From: Anthonomus grandis grandis
Taxonomy: Eukaryota; Arthropoda; Insecta; Coleoptera; Curculionidae
NCBI RefSeq assembly: GCF_022605725.1
Contig: NC_065562.1
Location: 4,898,001 to 4,962,000 of the forward strand
Length of the DNA stretch: 64,000 nt
Direction: 5' to 3'
Part shown: piece after piece, positions 1 to 12,186 of the stretch
Layout: every line of letters starts with the position of its first letter
How positions within the stretch are numbered: the stretch's first letter is position 1
The notes under the pieces: generated by a model
Database searches by the model: none
Seen by the model: the letters and a program-made list of their open reading frames with translations, nothing else
Told to the model about the DNA's origin: nothing
Program-made: the position numbers and the translations under genes

Positions 1-40
1 ATTTAATCAAATAAAAACATATAAGAACGTAATATAGTTT

Positions 41-2079
41 TTATGAAATGTCCGTAGAGTTATCCGCTTGGGATCCAATTAGGGTGTCAATAAAGCTATG
101 TTCATTTGGACTATCTTGATCAGAAGGATGTTGAATGCTTGTTGATGTATAATAAGGAGATGGAGCTGGTGCGTAAGAGAGCGAACTTGAGACAGGTGAT
201 ACAGTTGGTAGTGGCAAATTCGTTGTTCTTGGAGTAAACTGTCCGTGTGAATGATAAAGTATTCGCATATCAGTATCATGGAGAACGCAATTAATTTTAT
301 GTTCTACATCAGTTCGAACAAATGCATCATACGTTCTTAATTTATTTGCCACGTATTCCCCATATACTTCAAAGCTATCCCTTACTCTTCGATTTTCTGT
401 AAGTGTTTTTATTGATTTAAAAGCTTCATCCATTTGAGGATCAGACAAATTTGGGCGCTTTCCCGAGGATTTTTTTCCTACTGGAACCAACTGCCTTACG
501 GTGTCTCGTTGTGACGGTTCTGATTCTATTCCAATATTATGAGGATCCGAACGGTTTAACTGCTTTCCAGAACTGTTCTTTCTTATTGTTGCCAACTGTT
601 TCATTGTGTCATGAGGTGTTTCTGCTTGCTGTAATTGAAGAATGCTTGAGGAACTTTCAGTAAGTATGGTTTCTGATGAATCCTCGTATTCCGTGTTTTC
701 TAAGTCCTGAAACAAAGTATACATGCCTATAGTATGGGTATAATAGTAATATGCAGAGTACATATTTAGATGTTGGGAGGTCATAGGGCACTTAATGAAC
801 AATTGCGGCCTTAGCTGGATATCCTTTTTTTAAATAATGTTTTTTTTTTCAGTTACCAGATTCACCTGAAGAGTGGCTCAAAATTTCCGATGACTATGAA
901 AACTTATGGAATTTTCCTCAATGCTTAGGAGCCATTGACGGTAGACACATCGTACTACAATGCCCCTTTAGAAGTGGAAGCGAATATTATAATTACAAGG
1001 GCACTTTCAGTATTGTCCTTATGGTAGTAGTAGATGCAAAGTATCGATTTTTATACGTAAACGTGGGATGTCAAGGACGAATTCAATGACGAAATTCAGA
1101 TGGTGGTGTTTTTAAAAATACACTTTTCGCGAGAAAACTAAATGATGGGACTTTAAATTTACCAGCTGAAAAACTCTTGTCAGGACAACAGGACGGAACA
1201 ACACCTTTTATATTTGTTTTCGACGATGCGTTTCCTCTACAGGAGAACCTGATGAAACCATTTCCCGGCGAACATTTGAAGGGGACGTTCCAACGCTCAT
1301 TTAATTACAGATTATCGCGAGCAAGACGAGTAGTGGAAAATGCTTTTGGCGTTATGTCGCCTGTATTTCAAGTTTAGCGAAAGTCCTTGCTTTTGCAACC
1401 TACTACTGCTGAAATAATTGTTCCCTCATGTTGCTACTTACATAATTTTTTACAAAATACTAAAACAATCATGGGCTGTTATGCTTCCCCTGGAACCTAT
1501 GACAATGAAGATGTTTCAACGGGCATTTTGGTTCATGGATCTTGGCGAAATGAACCAGAACCTTCATCTACATTTATGAGGTTAAATAGAATTGGTAGAA
1601 AATCAACCAAAGTAGCACAGGAAGTTCGAGAACAATTTGCACATTATTTTTCAGGCCATGGAAGAGTGCCTTGGCAAGACAGAATAGAATAAAATAATAT
1701 GTTTCATTATAAAGAAATAAAAAAGTTTACTTACTTGTTCTTAAGTATGTCTTGTATGTTTTGGTGTATTCTTGTCTTTTAAAAATATTAAATGTTTATA
1801 TCCAAACCAACGGGACACGTATAATTCATTTGTTCCTTGGCCAGATTTTGTGACGCTTTTTGCACATTTCCGTCTAAACTGGGTTTTCAGAACTTTCCAT
1901 TTCCTCTCAATTTCTTCTCGGGATAGTTCTAGAACAGTCGCTATAATATTAAATGCGTCAGCTCGTTTATTTTTGTTTTTATAAGCTTCATTTTCGGGAT
2001 TCCATATATTTGAATGTTCCCTTATAAGCTCTATCAAATTTAGAACTTGGTCTTCTGACCAATCGTGCGAAATTTTCAA
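41..2079 (-). pseudogene. Harbinger accessory protein (MADF domain), two exons, broken
   Basis: The first exon (2079..1735) encodes a MADF/SANT-like DNA-binding domain of about 105 residues, beginning with a WSEDQVLNLI motif. It ends at a strong donor (GAACAA then GTAAGT). The second exon probably begins at 706, after a TTTGTTTCAG acceptor, and runs to a TAA at 41. It encodes a Ser/Thr-rich linker and a C-terminal FEVYGEYVANKLR block typical of these proteins. An in-frame TAA at 1743-1741 lies just before the donor, which suggests a one-base deletion, so this copy is probably non-functional. In PIF/Harbinger transposons such a protein assists the transposase by binding DNA and aiding nuclear entry (family knowledge). 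The transposase lies on the opposite strand inside this gene's intron. A domesticated MADF gene is an alternative, less likely given the neighbour. Confidence 0.7.
853..1692 (+). pseudogene. PIF/Harbinger transposase (DDE_Tnp_4), last exon, two stops
   Basis: One reading frame runs from a TTTTTTTTTTCAG acceptor (exon start 853) to a TAA near 1692, interrupted only by TGA at 1087 and TAG at 1375. The catalytic triad of the HARBI1-type DDE domain is visible: Asp in GAIDGRH, Asp in FVFDDAFPL followed by LMKPFP, and Glu in RVVENAFG. This enzyme would cut and paste the element at 3-bp targets. The TGA lies in a near-tandem duplication of about 13 bp inside the conserved VGCQGRI..SDGGVF block. The TAG replaces one residue before RKSLLLQP. 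The N-terminal helix-turn-helix exon is not in the window and probably lies upstream of position 1. The two stops make it a pseudogene. Confidence 0.85.
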
Positions 2080-2375
2080 ATGAATTGAACGTTACTCTGC
2101 CGATGTACCGCTCTCGAATGCCTGAATTAAACTAAACGCATATTGACAAGTTTGCGCACGTATACACCGGCGAAACTGTTGACGCACTGTTGGTCAACAT
2201 TTCCTTTGATGTACCGCCTCGGGAGCGAACATCATGCAACAGTTTGTCAACAGTTGCGCAACACGTATAAATTGAGCCAACTCACGAGTTGATCAACTGT
2301 TGCTCAACAATGTTTGATTAGTCTGTTCCCGCCTTAACGTGTCGGCGATTTCCGAATATGCTGCGCCCGGTTCTG
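2080..2375. other. Probable Harbinger right-end sequence, no gene
   Basis: No coding potential. The stretch holds several variants of the palindromic motif CAACWGTTG (near 2173, 2185, 2237, 2248 and 2294) and two copies of GATGTACCG (about 2103 and 2210). These may be subterminal binding sites of the adjacent Harbinger element. Its exact end was not found. Confidence 0.4.
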
Positions 2376-3394
2376 GGCTGGGATTCTATAATCACGACTC
2401 GATCTCGATACGATCACGACTTCGAATTCGATCGCGACTCGGTCGTGACGAGAAGGGTGATTCTAAATTTCAATCGTCGGCTAAACTCGTTTTATTCGAT
2501 TTGATTTAGGTTTCTTGGTATATATTTGTTATTTTCCCTAATATTTGACAGATGGAAACATCAATTGTCTTTTCTCTTGATGAACATTAAGAATTTTTTT
2601 TTATTTGTTAATTTTTTTCGCCTTCGCGTTTTTTTTATTTAAATATATGCCTATATTATTTCTTTAAAATAAAAAAATGTCGTCGTTTAAAACCACCACT
2701 ATCCATTGGAAAATAATAATTGAATTCATGGAAAATCACAAAAACTTGTTATGTTCATCCACTTTTGGTTTTAATTTGGCAACATGGGTGCAATTAATAG
2801 GGCCTATAACACCAGGAAAATTGGATCTCTCTATAAATGTTAATTTATTAATTTCTCTCATCTCTTATATTTGAAAAATTAATGAATCGGTCAGCAAGGT
2901 GATTTTCAATATTTTCAGTAATTTTATGGATCCAACGACTTGTAGTAGTTTCGCTAATTCCAAATTTAAAACCTTGTCCAATGCTTCTTTGGTAACAATC
3001 TGTGGCATAAAATCTTGACATACTTAAACTGCCCATTCAATGGCAACTCTACTTCTTCTGCCTCTATTATTAACAGAAGGTTGTGGAAAATACGATCGAA
3101 TTAAATCTATTAGTTGTTGTATTTAAGAAAGCTTCTTGATATTCTAATGAGAACCTGGTATGACTATTGGTAAACAATCAATGAAACAAATACGTTTAAA
3201 AAAGGATGCCGACACATTAAGAACATATTAAATAAGGAAGAAGCTATATCGTCTGGTGCATACGATACATCCAAGCGTGTCGTCGACAAATCGTTAAAAA
3301 CTAGGCAATCCGCAAGACACTCACGATTGAAAATTTTATTTAGAATCAGTCATATCGAGTAATCGTGTCGAATCGTGATTTTAGAATCCCAGCC
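2376..3394. mobile_element. Non-autonomous Harbinger derivative, copy A (1019 bp)
   Basis: Terminal inverted repeats start GGCTGGGATTCTA and end with the complement, followed inwards by ATCACGA. The 3-bp direct repeat CTG flanks the element (2373-2375 and 3395-3397), as expected for Harbinger. Inside are a transposase fragment on the minus strand and a short plus-strand start (ATG at 2677) that may be the 5' end of the accessory Myb-like gene. The two converge near 2740, so the middle of the parent element has been deleted. A second copy in inverted orientation lies at 9918-10515. Confidence 0.8.
2736..3036 (-). pseudogene. Harbinger transposase fragment in copy A
   Basis: Reads as a HARBI1-type N-terminal helical region (FYATDCYQRSIGQ, then GISETTTSRWIHKITE). 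After a frameshift near 2850 comes the block NFPGVIGPINCTHVA. The family motif there is GAIDCTH, so the first catalytic Asp is Asn here. The frame ends at a TGA at 2738-2736. It is 5'-partial, frameshifted and lacks the second Asp and the Glu, so it cannot encode an active enzyme. Confidence 0.7.
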
Positions 3395-3397
3395 CTG

Positions 3398-4333
3398 ATT
3401 GCCTGCGACTTGGAGCGCATTCGGCACTACGTCGCCCGACATTCTACTCGGCTAAAAGTCGCTCTCATTTGAATTGACGTTTCGACGGTCGAGTCGACTA
3501 ATGTCCTGTCTGTTTTCGACCTTCGACTGAAAAACCACGATGTAGCATGCGAGTAGCAGAATACATGAAATATATGCGTGTGCGTTGCCATATTTTACCC
3601 TTAAACACCTCCATATACTTATAAACGATATTTATAAGTATTTGAGTACCTCTCATGCGTAATGATCGATTCCCCAACCTGAATAAATTAGGTATTGGTA
3701 ATAATTATATTTTGTATAATTGATTTTCGGAACCCTAAGCTAGTTAAGCAGATTGCTGTAATTAGAAAATATATTTATCATAAAAGAATAAGTCTAATTG
3801 AAAATAATTATATGAGTGCGTTATGTAGGATGTCCTACTTAATTTTTCATTTATCTTGATTACCCTAATAAAGGCTTTATTAACAATATATTTAAATATA
3901 TTAAATATAAGAACGATAGAAAGTCAAAACTAAAGTATTTTTATGATTAGCAAGTCATAAAAACATTTAGTATATTATTTTACACTTGAAATCTACACTA
4001 TAATAGAGATACAAAAAGGTCAATATATTATAGGTGTATTAACTAGTATTAAAATATAGGTATAATTTAATTAAAACAAAACTTAGTTCTATTTTTTATT
4101 TTATTTACAAATTCGTCCACCTTAATAAAAAAAGTAAAATGTGATAATACAAACATAAAATAGTTTAAAAATGTTACCATAAATGTAAGAATATTTTTAT
4201 TGTTTTAAAATAATAAACACCTACAGAAATATTTTGGAACTTACGCTTTACAAATAGAATGAGTTTAAAGTTTTTTTTGGTTTTTATTAGGATATAAATA
4301 CGTATTGATAAAAAAATAATGAAACAAGTAGCA
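3398..4333. other. Intergenic, no gene seen
   Basis: About 900 bp between copy A and the 3' end of the CRAL-TRIO gene. The first 150 bp is more GC-rich and contains many TCGAC/CGACG words. The rest is AT-rich and without ORFs. It probably includes the 3' UTR of the minus-strand gene. Confidence 0.5.
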
Positions 4334-7300
4334 TTATTTTCTTTTGCCAAATGAATTCATCATTTTAATATGATCCAGATGTTCTTGTATAACTGAATAC
4401 CACTCTTTGCCACCATAATCAATTTTTGGAAGAACACCGCCGTAGTCTTCAGGTAAGTGCGTTGGGGGGATAAATTTGTGCAAAGAAGCCATTTTGCTAC
4501 CATGGAAGAAAATCTGAAATTAGAAAAAAGTGTTAAAATAATTTAATTTGGGATTTAATTTTGTGTAATATTTACTATACTACATCTTCGTAATGTTAGG
4601 TTTTTAGGTGAGTAGTAAAAATAAATAAATAGTTTCAAACTAACTGAATATAAGTAAGGTATTTTTGAATAAATATATTAAAGGTAAGACGCTATATAGA
4701 TGTTATAGTGTTAGAACTATAAGAGTAATTAAAGTGTTCTACTTACTCTGCCTTTCAGTTTTTGCTCGATTAATGGCTTAAAAATTTGCCATACCATTTT
4801 GAAAACCATAGGCTCTTTTACCATATGAACTTCTTTTAATCTAAGCGGCATGGCATTCTGAATAAATCCTAAAAGAAGTCTTGCATATGATGGGCCTAAA
4901 GCCCTGACCTAAAAAGACATAAATATTAAATAAAAAGTAAATGGTACGTGTAAAATGTTGTTTAAATACTTAATAGTACGTCAATTGTAAAATAATTTTA
5001 AACTATGGATCGTAAAAACTTTCAGAAAACTTATAGAATTAAGAGTATCGAGCTAATTCCAAAGCCGGTTTTATTATTTCGCTAATTAGCATGCATTATT
5101 TTTGAAATAACTACATAATGTAAATAATAATTCAAACATAAATTCAGGATGGTGTGAGGCAATAAAAGTCGTTGTAGATTATAATTTTAAATATACAGGG
5201 TGTCCTGGAAAATGTGGTAAATCTCTCGGATTCAGATAGAAAATAAAAAAAGTATATGTTCTATAAAAAAATGTGCTATAAGCCCTCCATATGAAGATAC
5301 GGCTCCTTAAAGACGCCTCTAGAAATCGGTTATTCTTGAATAACTTTTGTACTTGTTATAATTTAATAAAAATTTTACGTGATCAACACTACTAAGGATG
5401 TCTTAAAACGGAGTCCTTAAAACCCTTTAACTTGTTTCTTTTATCAGGGGCGGACTAGGTTGTCTATTATAATGCTTAAATTTTAAACGCCCGGGATTAT
5501 AAAGACTCGAAAATACTAAATATGGATAGCTTGAACCTTAAACTAAGGAAAAGGCACTCAGTTTGTTCATTATCTATCATTCTGGAAAAAAAATTAAGGG
5601 ATCAATGTTTTATTTTAATTAAAAAGAACCATGATAAGTTCTTTTTTCAGCGATGTGAGAGTTATTTAAACAACAAAGAAGTTTCATTTTAAGTTGTTTA
5701 ATATAAAAAAGTACATGTTTTTAAAAATGCAATATGGTTCTTAAAAAAAGAATCTGAAAAAGAATGTAAACGAAAATGTTTCTGCATCTTTTTGTTGCCA
5801 TCTTTTGTATTTCTAAACGCACCATTTTTGCAAATGTTTCTATGGTACACAATAAACAAATACCTAGCTTTCAAAACTTGCCTTCTTTCACGTTGTTTAT
5901 TCATTGATCCTTTACTTCGATAATAATTTATTGATTTTTGGATTTTTTGGTGAATTTAATTTGAATGGAGTCGAAATGTAAAATTTACGTTTATTGAGTA
6001 TGCAGATATACTACATACATATGGTCTTAGCCGTTTAAACATATTTACGTATTTTTCTTTTTGAAAACATTATCAACTTGTTACAATATATGTTTATAGG
6101 CATATTAACATATCATTTAAAAAATTAGTAACCTAAATTAATAGACATAATCCATAATCATAACAGCCTACCTGCTTCATTCCAAGACCGTCATAGTCCA
6201 TAATTACCACCACTCCATTGATTTGTGATTCTTCTTCTAGTAAAGCTGCTTCGTGTATAAGATAAAACATTCTGAATATCTGGTCCGTTGTTACTTTTGA
6301 AGGATCCCATATTGCTAAAATATTACATATTATTAACTATATTTATTTACAAACCTCAAAATTTAAAAGTTAAAAATTTTTTATTTTCAATTACTACATA
6401 CCTAAATGACAATTAAATTGCCAGCTACAAGTTTAGACACTTAAAAAAGACTTGGTCACTTACCTCCACAATGAACAATTAAAATTCGTCTTCCCTTATG
6501 GTCTCTATTTTTTAGGACATTCACAATATCATTTTCAGTAAAAGCAAATTTTTCGTCTTCAGGTAACAAATTTTCCAAAATGTTTTTGTGGTCTTCTTTA
6601 AAAGCAGCAATCCGTTGCATCTAAAATCAAAGTATATTTTAACAACGCGGCTTTCGGTTTAACTAATTAGGGTTAAATAATTGTTTAAACGCCCTCGGTA
6701 TAAAAAGTACGTAAATATACATAATCAGATAATTAAAAAAAATACATAATAAAGTAACAACTTTATAGTAAAAACAGGAAAGAGTTAGCAGACAAAAACT
6801 CAGGAACAGAAACGTAATGTATTAGGCAGCTTAAATTTAACAACTTCTATAGTAAGGTTAATTAAATGACCAAAGATGTATTAACAAGTTTTCGAGCTGT
6901 TTGGCTTTACTGTACAAGGTGTCTAAAGTTGTGTCTACTAAGATTGGGTCTCTGCTATATCTCTGGATATATTAGCCATATGGCCTACAGTAAAAAAAGC
7001 TGTCACCAAAATGATTTTCAAATTCCTAGAATAACTGCAAGAAATCGCAACACCTTGTAGAACTCATAGAAAGAAGTTAATATACCAAAAATTACTTATA
7101 TAAAAGTTATATAATAAAAGAGTCACTTCACATTATTGAAAATAATTTTTTAAAAATCTTAAAAAGTTAAATGATAACGGTTTATACAAAAATTATTTAA
7201 AATTGTCGCCATTTGTTTGACTAATACACAATCTTAATCACAGACTTAAATCACAAGAATTTTTAATGCGCTTTTGAAGTTCTTCCGGAGTATGTAATGC

Positions 7301-8696
7301 AATATCATGATGGATCATGATACGCTAACTCTTTCAAATAGCCCCACAGAAAAAATCACAAGACGTTAAATCTGGGGAGTGAGGAGGCCAATAAATGAGT
7401 CCACTACACCCTATCATCATTAACTTTTCGTCTAAAATTTGGTAGAGCCCTATCATGAAGGATTCACATATTCTAGGTCAGATTTAGAGGAATATCTTCT
7501 AATAAGTGTGGCAGACCTTGTCGAATTAAATCTAAATAAATTTCACCGGTAAGTAGAGATGGAAAAAAATAGGGTCTAATAAGCATTTCATTTATCACGC
7601 CAGTCTACATATTTAATGAGAATCTATCTTGAAAATGAGCTTATTTTACAGAATGCTGATTGCCCACTGTCTAAACATGATTATTTGTGAAATTTGCCAC
7701 TCTGTGTAATTACATGTAAATTTGACCTCGCCTGTATACAAAATTATTTTCGTAAAATCTTCATTAACAAATTTAAATATCAGCAAGTTTAAACATCTTA
7801 GTAAGCCTACCGTTTATCCAGGAACATAAAATTTCTTAAGCCAAGGTTTTTCCGGAGCTAATGACCTCTGGTAACCTTCAGTCATGACAGGACCATCAGG
7901 AGACCTATATGTACTACAGCCTCTTTGGCATACCACTGTCGTTGAATTTAATTTAATGCATTTTATCTACCTTTGCATTGTATTTTTTCTTAATTTATGT
8001 CAATTTAGTACTTCTAATGATCTCCAAACTTCTCTGGCTAGTATTCTTTCCAATGGTTAATCAATAAAATAAAAATTCCTACTAATTAGATAAGAAGCCG
8101 CAGAAATTTAAATAGCCTAACATTATTGGAGGTCCTACCTATCTACATTTAAAGACTGGCAGAGGATATATGCAAGTCATAATGGCGAAACAGAAATTGC
8201 AATAATGTTTTAATATAAATACTAGGATTAGAAGATATTTAATCTTCTCCTATAGTAAAATGTGTAAAAATTATATTGTTTGAAGTTGTACATCATTAAA
8301 TGAAGACAATATCAAAGGTTCTGGTCCTTATGATTTATAAGTATATTTAAAGCCCGAAACTTTTAAATTCGATTTTTTGGCTATCCTAAACAACTATTTA
8401 ATTTGTGTTTTATTGCTGTCTTTTGAGAATACTCCAGTGTTTTCATAATAATGATCTAAATATCTCTTGAACCTTACCAGTTTATAAGCACTCTCGGCGT
8501 AAAATTTGCATGGCCTAAGATACATCATTAGGGTCTTGTCGTCATCCTTAAAATAAAGCGTCTCGTCTTTTTTTAAATATTCTCTTAACTCCCTTAAACC
8601 GGTTGCTATATTTTCTGGAGTTTCCCTCAGTTCTTTTGCAGCCAAGGCTTTGGCTTCTTCACTAGGAGGTCCCAAATTTAAGGCAAAATCTGACAT
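4334..8696 (-). CDS. CRAL-TRIO lipid-transfer protein (alpha-tocopherol transfer protein-like)
   Basis: Coding exons are 8696..8478, 6620..6464, 6314..6172, 4908..4747 and 4513..4334. All junctions are GT-AG and together give an uninterrupted 286-residue protein with TAA at 4336-4334. A 3' splice site sits directly before the ATG (TTATTTTAG), so a non-coding 5' exon must exist upstream. Residues about 10-72 form the CRAL-TRIO N-terminal helices, with LRPCKFYAESAYKL at the first junction. Residues about 90-255 form the lipid-binding domain, with LIHEAALLEEE, VVVIMDYDGLGMKQ, AMPLRLKEVHMV, FFHGSKMASLHKFIP and LPEDYGGVLP. Family members bind a hydrophobic ligand such as tocopherol or retinal in a soluble cytosolic pocket. 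The insect ligand cannot be read from sequence. Length fits the family. This is the only intact host gene found. Its introns carry transposon relics. Confidence 0.93.
4909..6171 (-). other. Third coding intron, holds a TACAGGGTG-type repeat
   Basis: This 1263-bp intron contains TACAGGGTGTCC at 5194. The same word begins mariner-type repeats elsewhere in the window. No matching far end was recognised. The open frame at 5698-5904 has no recognisable protein. Confidence 0.4.
7215..7900 (-). pseudogene. Mariner-like (DDE_3) transposase relic in first coding intron
   Basis: Minus-strand frames read, in order, a GPYFFP-like block with TGEIYLDLI, then PHLLEDIPLNL, then WPPHSPDLTSCDFF followed by CGAI. 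These are the usual order of blocks in the C-terminal half of IS630/Tc1/mariner transposases. Frameshifts and stops are frequent. It sits antisense to nothing and in the same orientation as the host gene, in the 1857-bp intron 8477..6621. It is an old dead insertion with no sign that it affects splicing. Confidence 0.6.
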
Positions 8697-9672
8697 CTAA
8701 AATAAAATTATTTTAATCGTTAAAAAGTAGAGTAAATAATACAAATATTATAAATGAAGTATGTAACAAAAATATTGTAAATTGTTTACGAGACGTCGCA
8801 AAGTGAAAACGAATAATAAAAATTTACGTTCTTCGAAGCGTATTTACATATCACTAAGAAACTGGGAAAAACTTTTTTGATCTACACAAATCTTTGAGAA
8901 AACAGGAATTTAACAATATAGATTTTATTTTATTTTTTCTTTATTTGAAAAGTTTTTCATTGCCGCATCAAATTTTTTTTGTGACTGTGGCAATTTATCG
9001 TAATATTTTTTTGTTAGTTGAAAAGAAAAATGTGATTCTCCAATTTTTTTTTTAAGTTGATGGTGCTTCAAAAATTCCTTTTGGCTTTAGTGTGACGGAG
9101 CCTGTCATATATTTATTTATGATTTATAGAGTAATTATCTTTGTTGATACTGTTGTCAGTATTATGGCTTATTGTTGAATAGTTCATATTGTATTATTAT
9201 CATTATGTATGCCGGATAGCCATCATAGCCTTGAAGAAAAGTTTTGTACCATTTTGTACCACAAAAATACTATAAGTACATAAGCAATATATCTTTTTAA
9301 TAATACATTTCTAGAAATAGAACAGCTTCCATGTAGATTTATTATCTATCAAGGAAAAACAAAAAATTTTGTTTTACAAGCAGTTGTTGACTGTTATATC
9401 GATTCGGCATTCGGAGTTCTTGGGTGCCGTAATCAATGTATTAACAAGCAATAGCCAGTCTTAAGCCACAAGAAATAGACCTTTACTAAATAGTATTCGG
9501 CCAAAATTAAACATAGAGAATATAGGATAAATACCCAGTTGTTTGCTGCTAAAAGTAGAAATATTTAGCGGATATTCGAAAAATTAGGTATATAACTTTT
9601 TTCGTACCGTAAGAAAAACCTTTATGATAACGATAACGAAGCGATATAAAAAAACACTCTAGGATATAAAAT
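8697..9672. other. Upstream of CRAL-TRIO gene, no coding ORF
   Basis: About 1 kb of AT-rich sequence. It should contain the 5' UTR intron and perhaps the promoter and first non-coding exon of the minus-strand CRAL-TRIO gene. I could not place a transcription start. Confidence 0.4.
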
Positions 9673-9917
9673 CTAAAAACACCTTAATATATCATGTTGA
9701 TAGTCAATGGTGCTGGACGAGAACCGTGTGATGCGAGTGGGAGACCTAACATGCATTTGAAGGTTAAATGAACTGAGTAAATTACGGAGGGTCAGTGTTG
9801 CAATAGATTTCTCATTATAATTTACATTGAAATCACCCGCCAACAGTATGGAGGATGAACATGGGATCATAAGCAGGAGACTTTCCAAGCATAAGCAGAA
9901 TTCAGAGCGAGAGAAGT
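9673..9917 (-). pseudogene. LINE endonuclease (EEP) fragment, jockey-like
   Basis: The frame reads SILLAGDFNVNYN, then TLRNLLSSFNLQ, then SPTRITRFSSSTIDYQ. GDFNV and the SPTRIT..S.TID block are hallmarks of the apurinic-type endonuclease of jockey-like non-LTR retrotransposons. Only about 75 residues remain. One end abuts the truncated Harbinger copy B near 9917, so one of the two events cut the other. Confidence 0.65.
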
Positions 9918-10515
9918 TCAAGATTTTAAATTTGGAATTAGCGAAACTACTACAACTCGTGGGATCCATACAAATACTGAAATTATTGGCAATCACCTTG
10001 CTGACCAATTCATTAATTTTTCAAATATAAGAGATGAGAGACAAATTAATAAGTTGACATTTATACAGAGATCCAACTTCTTTTGTGTTATAGGTCCTAT
10101 TAATTGCACCCATGTTGCCGTATTAAAACCAAAAGTGGATGAACACAGCAAGTTTTTGTGATTTTCCATGAATTCAATTATTATTTTCCTATGGGTAGCG
10201 GTGGTTTTAAACGACATTTTTTTTTAAGGAAATAATATGGGCATATATTTAAATAAAAACACACGGAGGCGAAAAAAATTAACAAAATAAATATAAATTT
10301 TTAGTGTTTACCAATAGAAAAAACAATTGACGTTTCCATCTGTCAAATATTAGGGAAAATAAGAAATATATACCAAGAAACCTAAATCAAATCGAATAAA
10401 ACGAGTTTAGCCGACGATTGAAATTTAGAATCACCTTTCTCGTCACGACTGAGTCGCGATCGAATTCGAAGTCGTGATCGTATCGAGATCGAGTCGTGAT
10501 TTTAGAATCCCAGCC
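9918..10515. mobile_element. Non-autonomous Harbinger derivative, copy B (truncated, inverted)
   Basis: Matches copy A in reverse orientation from its GAATCCCAGCC terminus (10505-10515) through the same fused centre: start codon region at 10217 on the minus strand, VIGPINCTHVA block on the plus strand. It stops abruptly near 9918 where LINE sequence begins. The same fusion in both copies shows they descend from one deletion derivative that then moved, rather than from independent decay. Confidence 0.75.
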
Positions 10516-12186
10516 CAGGATTATTCTAATAAATAATCACATCCCCTAGCGTTAAAATTGGTTAAACGGACTCGTAACCCGCATGCCGCCGCACCGTGAA
10601 TAACTTGTGATAACACCCTCGTCGTGATAAAATTTGGCTTTCCGACACTCTTAGTGAAAAATAAATATCCAACCTAACCAAATACCTACCCATTTTGCAA
10701 AAAGACCGACCATTTTTCGTTAGTTTTGACAAAGCCGCTTTTCTCCATAATATAATTTTAAAAATGGGGTAGGTACTTGATGATTGTTGCAATAAAGCCT
10801 TTATTATCATGATCTCTGAAATACTTGATATGGTAAAATTATTAGAAGAAAAAATCAGTTGAAACCTGGAACTGTTTTACATTTGTTTGAAATGCACTCT
10901 AAAAATATTTTTACAGAAAAAAAATACTATTATTTTGTGGTTTCAATCAATAAAAATGAACATTGATTGAGGCCGCAAAATAATATTAATTTGTAATAAT
11001 ATATCTAATTTAAATTTATTATAAACAATATTCGAAAAAATGGTTCATTATAAAGATAAAGAGGGTCAAAATTTCAAATTTATTAATATTTTTAAAAACA
11101 GTTCAAGTATTTAATCTAAATTTGAAAGGCTTGGAGAGATAATTCGGGTAAATTTTTTTACATTTAAATTATTATTTTACTTCTACCAGTGGCGTGCGAA
11201 CACATCTCCGCAAAAGTTTAATATAAAAAAATGTGAGACACTATTTTTGTAGAAGCAAAACTTATTTAAATAGCTCTTGTTCAATTTACAATAAAACAGG
11301 GGTTTTTTACTTTCTTTTCATTTGAATTCTAATACAAATAAAGAAAAATTAATATAATAAATTTAATAAGTGTCTTTTAATAACAATAAAGTAAAAGAAA
11401 ATTATGAAATTTACCCACCCCAAAAACATTTTAGACTCTTCATTACTAACGCTTTTATTGCAGCAAATTCCATGATAAACATTTCAATATTGAATTTTTC
11501 ATTTTCTTTCTAAAAAATTTACCCCTCAGCATTAAAAGTATTGGTTAGTCTGGTAGTGAATTTTTTACCGAAAGCATATATTAAAAAGAGAAACAATCAT
11601 ACTAAAAAACACATAAATATTAGTTTCTATGAGATTTTGTGTGAGAACGGAAAAAAATAATATACCTACCCTCTTGAAAGCTGCTAAAGAAAATAAGAAT
11701 CACTTGAGAAAAAATGCGTGTTATTGAATAAGCCTGTGTTATTACTTATATTAATAATTGATTTATATATTAAACTACTACCATAATTTTATAATGTAAT
11801 AATAAATAATATTAATAAATCTATAAAATAACTGACATGTTTATCGATAAGAGAATTTATAAAAAGGATTATTAACTTGTAAAAGTGACCATTACAAAAT
11901 TCCATTATTTAAAAAAGTGGATAATCATATCTTATTTGTTTCATTATCAATAATAACAAAAATAATAATAAATTGAAGTAAAATACTTAGTTGCCGTCAA
12001 CAATAATTTTTTATGTTATTTGAAGTCGCAATAATACGTAATAATCTGAACGCATGTGATCTTTCAATGTAAAATATTATGCAAATTTAAACGCCAACAT
12101 TTTCTATGAAACACGATAGGTTAAACTATCTTTAGTAGACTTCTAAGACAGAGATAAAAAAATCAACTTGTGACAGTTCTGCCGCC
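10516..12186. other. AT-rich, no gene recognised
   Basis: About 1.7 kb. An 82-codon frame at 10562-10810 (minus) matches nothing I recognise. The rest is short A/T runs without structure I can support. Confidence 0.4.

Noticed and set aside
79..279. 66-codon plus-strand ORF
   Set aside because: Antisense to the MADF gene second exon; no motif.
451..663. 70-codon plus-strand ORF
   Set aside because: Shadow frame of the same exon.
2677..2874. 65-codon plus-strand ORF in Harbinger copy A as a full gene
   Set aside because: Only the first 20 or so codons could be a Myb-like start; the rest is antisense to the transposase fragment.
6866..7060. 64-codon ORF in the CRAL-TRIO intron
   Set aside because: Plus strand, inside an intron, no recognisable protein.
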